From Halobacteriales archaeon SW_9_67_24 (lineage in GTDB: Archaea > Halobacteriota > Halobacteria > Halobacteriales > Halococcaceae), in the NCBI GenBank assembly GCA_003022685.1, contig PXSV01000073.1, positions 1 to 9,072 of the forward strand: a DNA stretch of 9,072 bases, read 5' to 3'. The first letter of the stretch is position 1, and each line of letters begins with the position of its first letter. The notes below the pieces were generated by a model. It did no database searches and had not been told where the DNA came from. It saw nothing but the letters and a program-made list of their open reading frames with translations. Positions 5,795 through 9,072 of this stretch are shown piece by piece. Made by a program: the position numbers and the translations under genes.

Positions 5795-8162
5795 GAGGAC
5801 TCCCCCCGGCCGCGCATGGCGATCAGGGTGAGCACCGAGAGCGCCGCCATCGCCACAACCGAGATCTCGCCCATCGTGTCGAACGCTCTGAAGTCGACCA
5901 GGATGACGTTGACGATGTTGCCGCCGCCGCCGAAGTCGAGCATGATCGGATCGTGGGTTTCGGGGACCGGCGCGCGTTCGATCAGGAACTCGGCGATCAC
6001 GTCGTTCGGGCTCGCGGCGGTCGCCACCAGCACGGTGACGAAGACCGTCACGCCGACCCCGGCCGCGAGCACGCCGTCGCGGAGCGTTCGGGAGAGGGGC
6101 ACTTCGCCGTAGAAGGCGGGGAGCTTGTCGAGCACGAGCAGGAAGAGGACGAGGACGAGCGTTTCGACGGTCAGCTGGGTGAGCGCGAGGTCGGGAGCGC
6201 TCGACAGGACGTAGAACAGGGCGATCATGAAGCCGAGGATCGAGAGGGTGAGCACGCCGGCGACGTGCGAGGGCGCGATCCCGACCGCGGCCGCACCGAC
6301 CACGGCGACCGCGAGGACGATCACGACCGGGAGCGCGAGCGTGATGCCGGTGAAGGAAGGGAGCGAGACGCCGGCCGCGAGGTAGCCGGCGAGCGCGAGG
6401 AGGCTGGTCGCGGCGAGCGTCCACGCCGCGTAGGTCCGGAAGTAGCCGGTCTGGATACGGGGCAGCGAGAGCGCCGGCCGTAGAACGGCGAGGCCGCGAT
6501 GCCGACGGCGATCGTGATCGCGCTCATCACGACCGCGGGTTTGAGTTCGGTCGGGAGGCCGATGCTCATCGAGTGAGCTTCGCCGGCGACCGCGCTGGCG
6601 AACGCCGACTCGGCGATGGTGTCGATCGCGAGCTGGGGGTCGATCCCGACGATCGCGGCGAGACCCGCGAGGATCGCCGAGGGTCCGAGCAGGAGGGCGG
6701 GCGGGGAGTGGACCTCGCCGAGCGCGGCGGGTTTCTCGCCGACAAATAGCCAGAGGAAGCGGATGGAGTAGAGGAACGTGAAGACGCTGCCGACGACGGC
6801 GACGATCGGGAACAGCCAGAAGAGGCCGCCATCCGTGTGGGCGACCTTGTAGGCCGCCTCGAACAGGAGTTCCTTGGAGTAGAAGCCGTTGAAGGGTGGG
6901 ACGCCCGCCATTCCGAGCGCCGCGATCGCGGTGATCACAGTAACGAAGGGGAGGTCGTGGCGGAGGCCGGAGAGCTCGTCGATCGCCCGCGTGCCGGCCT
7001 CGTGGGCGACGATCCCCGCGACGAGGAAGAGGGTCGCCTTGAACAGCGCGTGGTTCAGGATGTGGAAGGCCCCGGTCTCCGCGCCGAGCTGGTTGGCGAA
7101 GCCGAAGCCCGCAGTGATGAGTCCGAGATGAGAGGCGGTGGAGTACGCGAGGAGTTCCTTGATGTCGCTCGCGCCGATGGCGAGCAGCGCCGTGACGGTC
7201 ATCGTGACGAGGCCGAGCGTGCCAAAGAGCAGCATCCACTCCTCGCCGACGAGGAGGGGGCGCATCCGGCCGACGAGGTAGACGCCGGCCTTGACCATCG
7301 TGGCGGAGTGGAGGAACGCGGAGACGGGCGTGGGGGCCTCCATCGCGTTCGGGAGCCAGAGGTGGAGCGGGACCTGGGCGGACTTTGCACCTGCGCCGAT
7401 CGCGACGAGGGCGAGGACGGGGAGGAACAACCCTGTGCTTTCGAGGGTGGCGCGCATCGCGTCGGCGTTGGCGATCATCGAGCCGGGCGTGCCGACGAGG
7501 GTGTAGGTCGCGTCCGCGAGCGCTTCGCGCGAGGCGTGTCGGAGGAGGAGGAAGCCGACGAGCATGAAGAGGCCGCCAGAGACGGTGATGAACATCGACT
7601 TCCTGGCGGCGTAGAGCGAGCTCGCCTCGTCGCGGTAGTGGCCGATCAACCCGAAGGAGGTGATGCTGGTGAGTTCCCAGAAGACGAACAGCGAGACGAG
7701 GTCGACGGCGAGCGCGACGCCGAGCATCGAGCCCATGAACGCGAGCAGGGTGGCGTAGTAGCGTGCAATGGCGGGTTCGCCGTGCATGTAGCTCGCGGAG
7801 TAGGTGAAGATCAGCACGCCGATGCCGCTGGCGAGCAGCGCGATCAGCAGCGAGAGACCGTCGAGGTAGAGCACGAGCGCGACGTCGAGTTCCGGAATCC
7901 ACGGGATCGTGACCGTGCCCTGGGTGCCGTACTGGCTCGCGACGAGGCCGAAGCACGCGAGCGCGATCGCAGCCGCGACGTAGGCCACGCGCTCGCCGAG
8001 AACGCGATAGAGGAGGGGGACGACGAGCGCGCCGAGGAAGGGCAGTCCGAGCGCGGCGACGAGGACGGCGGCCGTCGGTTCCGCAGTCGTTTGGGCGACG
8101 CTGCCGCCGAGTCCGGCGATCGTCGGCGTGAGGGAGAGTACGGCGAGCGTCGCGAGAGACAC
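5791..8162 (-). pseudogene. mnhA: Mrp/Mnh antiporter subunit A, interrupted by an internal deletion and frameshift
   Basis: MnhA is the largest antiporter subunit, NuoL-like with a C-terminal extension (DUF4040 and MbhE-like domains). Frame 1 (8162 to about 6477, 562 residues) contains FVFWE (E163), GAGAKSAQVPLHLWLP (K260), MEAPTPVSAFLHSATMVKAG (K291) and HILNHALFKATLF (H367, H371, K375). It reaches TIAVGIAASPFYG, then turns to arginine-rich nonsense and stops at 6321. Homology resumes in another frame at 6474 with ALSLPRIQTGYFRTY and continues 227 residues, including SSAPDLALTQLTVETLVLVLFLL and the C-terminal FRAFDTMGEISVVA. The hydrophilic linker expected between the two parts, usually some 20-30 residues, is missing with a frame change. 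I see no start codon near the second part. The GTG at 8162 is the best start; ATG codons at 8264 and 8366 would add non-membrane sequence with poor composition. First gene of the operon. Confidence 0.86.
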
Positions 8163-8179
8163 ACCCCGAACCCAACCGC

Positions 8180-8209
8180 GACGGGACTTAACCGTTCCCA
8201 AATCCCGTC
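8180..8209 (-). repeat. Inverted repeat in the mnhA leader
   Basis: The 7-base arms GACGGGA (8180-8186) and TCCCGTC (8203-8209) are perfect complements separated by 16 bases, ending about 18 bases before the chosen mnhA GTG. On the minus strand an inner GGGA within the loop could also pair with the same TCCC, giving two mutually exclusive hairpins. The arms are visible in the sequence; a regulatory role is inference. Confidence 0.45.
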
Positions 8210-8252
8210 TCAGCCGGGTGTTCGTGCCGCGCTGGGGCCAACAGCCAGTCCG

Positions 8253-8272
8253 TCGGCGTTGCATCGGCGTTG
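8253..8272. repeat. 9-base direct repeat with 11-base period downstream of the mnhA TATA-like element
   Basis: TCGGCGTTG occurs at 8253-8261 and again at 8264-8272, an 11-base period and so about one helical turn. The copies lie between the TATA-like element (8276-8285) and the start region expected about 25 bases downstream. In archaea a repressor bound there would block RNA polymerase, so a role as an operator is plausible but unproven. Confidence 0.4.
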
Positions 8273-8275
8273 AGC

Positions 8276-8285
8276 TATTAAAAAA
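8276..8285 (-). promoter_or_regulatory. TATA-like promoter element of the mnhA-G operon
   Basis: On the minus strand the sequence reads TTTTTTAATA in an otherwise GC-rich setting, the best archaeal TATA-box candidate ahead of mnhA. With the usual spacing of about 25 bases the transcript would begin near 8253-8256, giving a leader of about 90 bases to the GTG at 8162. The ATG at 8264 would lie upstream of that transcript start, which argues against it as the start codon. No BRE match is obvious. Confidence 0.45.
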
Positions 8286-8335
8286 GCACCGCGATAGTGT
8301 GTAGCAGCATTTGAAGACGCAAAGATTATGTACTA

Positions 8336-8346
8336 CCCAATTTAAC
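8336..8346 (+). promoter_or_regulatory. Candidate BRE/TATA element for the pilin genes
   Basis: The plus strand reads CCCAATTTAAC, resembling a haloarchaeal BRE (CCCAA) joined to a TATA box (TTTAA). Transcription would begin near 8368-8371 and reach the ATG at 8454 after about 85 bases. A second A/T-rich element, GCATAATC (8363-8370), is an alternative. Confidence 0.35.
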
Positions 8347-8453
8347 TCGTAGTATCGCACCAGCATAATCCGAACCCGGTAGTGGCGATGGCTGAACTGT
8401 CGGCGGAGACGAACGCCGCCCGGTCCATGGCTGGTGGGTAAACCACGACAACA

Positions 8454-8567
8454 ATGAAATCGAAACTCAACGAACTCCGATCGGACTCACGCGGCGTCAG
8501 CCCGGTCATTGGGGTCATAAACGCTTCACGATCTACCAGCGACTATACAACGGAGGTCGAACAATGA
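8454..8567 (+). pseudogene. Truncated type IV pilin-like ORF, leader and processing site only (37 codons)
   Basis: This ORF encodes MKSKLNELRSDSRG followed by VSPVIGVINASRS and ends in TTEVEQ. Residues 1-22 match the start of a haloarchaeal pilin: a charged leader, a class III prepilin peptidase site (R13-G14 before V15-S16-P17), and the VSPVIGV opening of the hydrophobic helix. After I22 the helix is absent and polar residues lead to a TGA at 8565-8567, which overlaps the ATG of the intact pilin (ATGA). The intact neighbour continues from the same motif with about 18 hydrophobic residues. The simplest reading is a pilin paralogue that has lost its helix and head by deletion, so that its frame now runs through the neighbour's ribosome binding site. 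A short coupled leader peptide is an alternative. There is no Shine-Dalgarno sequence before 8454. Confidence 0.6.
8552..8557 (+). promoter_or_regulatory. Shine-Dalgarno sequence of the pilin gene
   Basis: GGAGGT lies six bases before the ATG at 8564 and fixes that start, although the reading frame is open upstream. It also lies inside the final codons of the 37-codon ORF, so ribosomes finishing that ORF would pass directly over it. Confidence 0.7.
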
Positions 8568-8956
8568 ACCTGTTCACCCAGTCGTCCGGAAACGATCGTG
8601 CTGTAAGCCCCGTGATCGGCGTGGTCCTGATGATCGCGGTCGTCGTCATCCTCGCCGCCGTCGTCGGTGCGTTCGCCACCGGCGTCTTCGGTGGACAGAG
8701 CGATGCACCACAAGCGGCGTTCAGTTACGACAGCGGCGACCTGACCATGGATAGCGGCGAGAACATCCCGTCGGAGCAACTGACTGTGACGACGGATGGC
8801 ACCGAAGCTTCTGGGAGCTGGAGTGGTAGTGGTGATGTCACCGCCGGCGATACGTACGAGTTTACTAGTGATCCTGCTGATGACGCTACTATCAAAGTCA
8901 TTTGGACTTCCGAGGACGGCGATAATTCGGCGACACTGTTCGACACCTCAGTCTAA
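8564..8956 (+). CDS. Type IV pilin with class III signal peptide (archaeal Pilin_N family)
   Basis: This 130-residue protein is a small secreted pilin. The leader (MNLFTQSSGNDRA) ends at a class III prepilin peptidase site with R12-A13 before V14-S15-P16. Residues 14-42, VSPVIGVVLMIAVVVILAAV then VGAFATGVF, form the hydrophobic helix that anchors the precursor in the membrane and packs into the filament core after processing by a PibD-type peptidase. The head (about 45-130) is short and acidic, rich in S, T, G and D, with no cysteine; such heads are typically beta-sheet. Two Asn-X-Ser/Thr sites are not evident except NSA near residue 121, which is not a sequon. It follows the truncated pilin-like ORF with coupled start and stop codons. 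A role in adhesion or surface pili is known for the family; its partners are not in the window. Codon use in its second half is unusually A/T-ended. Confidence 0.88.
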   Translation: MNLFTQSSGNDRAVSPVIGVVLMIAVVVILAAVVGAFATGVFGGQSDAPQAAFSYDSGDLTMDSGENIPSEQLTVTTDGTEASGSWSGSGDVTAGDTYEFTSDPADDATIKVIWTSEDGDNSATLFDTSV

Positions 8957-8961
8957 CCCGG

Positions 8962-9019
8962 CTGCTCACCTCACCCTTCGCGGGTGAACTAAGCAGTTCG
9001 GTACGATTTCCCATTTTTT
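8962..9019 (+). terminator. Hairpin and T-run after the pilin gene
   Basis: A stem TCACCC (8971-8976) and GGGTGA (8982-8987) with a five-base loop starts 14 bases after the pilin stop. Outer arms CTGCT (8962-8966) and AGCAG (8992-8996) could extend it across a four-by-four internal loop. A run of six T residues follows at 9014-9019. In archaea the T-run is the main termination signal; the hairpin may stabilise the transcript end. From 9020 to the window end I see no gene. Confidence 0.55.
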
Positions 9020-9072
9020 CAGCGACACGACAGCCGGCGGCTCACTAGTCACGTAGCGATCTCAGGGGAGCC

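Larger units (their letters stand above)
8163..8453. other. Divergent intergenic region between mnhA and the pilin genes
   Basis: This 291-base region separates the leftward Mrp operon from the rightward pilin genes. It is more A/T-rich in its middle (8276-8370) than the flanking genes. It holds a TATA-like T-run facing mnhA, a 9-base direct repeat just downstream of it, a 7-base inverted repeat in the mnhA leader, and a CCCAA-TTTAAC element facing the pilins. A 17-codon ORF at 8388-8441 (+) begins MAELSAETNAARS and has no visible support. No tRNA or other RNA gene is seen. Confidence 0.7.

Noticed and set aside
3842..6479. Programmed ribosomal frameshifting in mnhD and mnhA
   Set aside because: A slip of one base would not restore the missing residue blocks, no slippery heptamer is apparent, and in mnhD the paralogous MnhA region shows that about 25 residues are absent.
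6837..8273. Long plus-strand open frame opposite mnhA, and similar long opposite-strand frames over the Agl23-type gene and mnhD
   Set aside because: They encode highly charged E/R/D-rich sequence without domains, the usual antisense shadow of GC-rich haloarchaeal membrane protein genes, while the minus-strand products are clearly recognisable.
8163..8366. Longer mnhA starting at ATG 8264 or 8366
   Set aside because: The added sequence (for example MQRRRTGCWPQRG) is basic and cysteine-containing, unlike family N-termini, and both codons lie at or upstream of the transcript start predicted from the TATA-like element.
8388..8441. 17-codon plus-strand ORF starting MAELSAETNAARS
   Set aside because: It has no ribosome binding site or recognisable motif, and an ORF this short is expected by chance; it may simply lie in the pilin leader.
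8434..8446. GTGG and CCAC inverted repeat before the 37-codon ORF
   Set aside because: Arms of only four bases are expected often by chance in this composition.
1..9072. CRISPR array, tRNA or rRNA gene, insertion sequence, or defence system
   Set aside because: No regularly spaced repeats, cloverleaf-like sequence, transposase motif or defence-type domain was seen on either strand.

Overview
This window reads as a chromosomal segment of a haloarchaeon (class Halobacteria). It is GC-rich with strong G/C third-position bias. The proteins have acidic soluble parts, and the gene families are typical of the group: an Agl23-type membrane protein, a class III signal peptide pilin of the 'VSPVIG' type, and A/T-rich archaeal TATA-like elements in an otherwise GC-rich intergenic region. 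I cannot assign a genus.

Layout. A small winged-helix regulator (5-352, +) ends tail-to-tail, with a 16-base overlap, against an Agl23/TIGR03663-type polytopic membrane protein (337-2184, -). The centre, 2268-8162 on the minus strand, is a complete seven-subunit Mrp/Mnh cation/proton antiporter operon. It is transcribed in the order mnhA-B-C-D-E-F-G, with every junction overlapping by 1 to about 11 bases (GTGA, ATGA or TGATG joints), which indicates translational coupling. Agl23 lies 83 bases downstream on the same strand. Divergent from the operon, after a 291-base intergenic region holding candidate promoters and repeats, are a 37-codon pilin-like ORF (8454-8567, +) and an intact small type IV pilin (8564-8956, +). 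A hairpin and T-run follow the pilin.

Main observation. The two large NuoL-like subunits, mnhA and mnhD, are both broken as written. In each, strong homology runs into a breakpoint, shifts frame, and resumes in another frame, with a block of about 25 residues (mnhD) or an estimated 20-30 residues (mnhA) missing. The intact equivalent region of MnhA in this same window shows what MnhD lacks. Both frame breaks sit on almost the same 13-base sequence. The five small subunits are intact. The 37-codon pilin ORF keeps the leader and processing motif but loses the hydrophobic helix at once, so it looks like a third truncation. Either the locus has decayed recently, or the assembled sequence has small missing blocks; the sequence alone cannot decide.

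If intact, the Mrp complex would exchange cytoplasmic Na+ for external H+ in the membrane of a salt-loving cell. Agl23 would act in cell-surface glycoprotein assembly and the pilin in surface adhesion. I see no RNA genes, insertion sequences, CRISPR arrays or phage genes.
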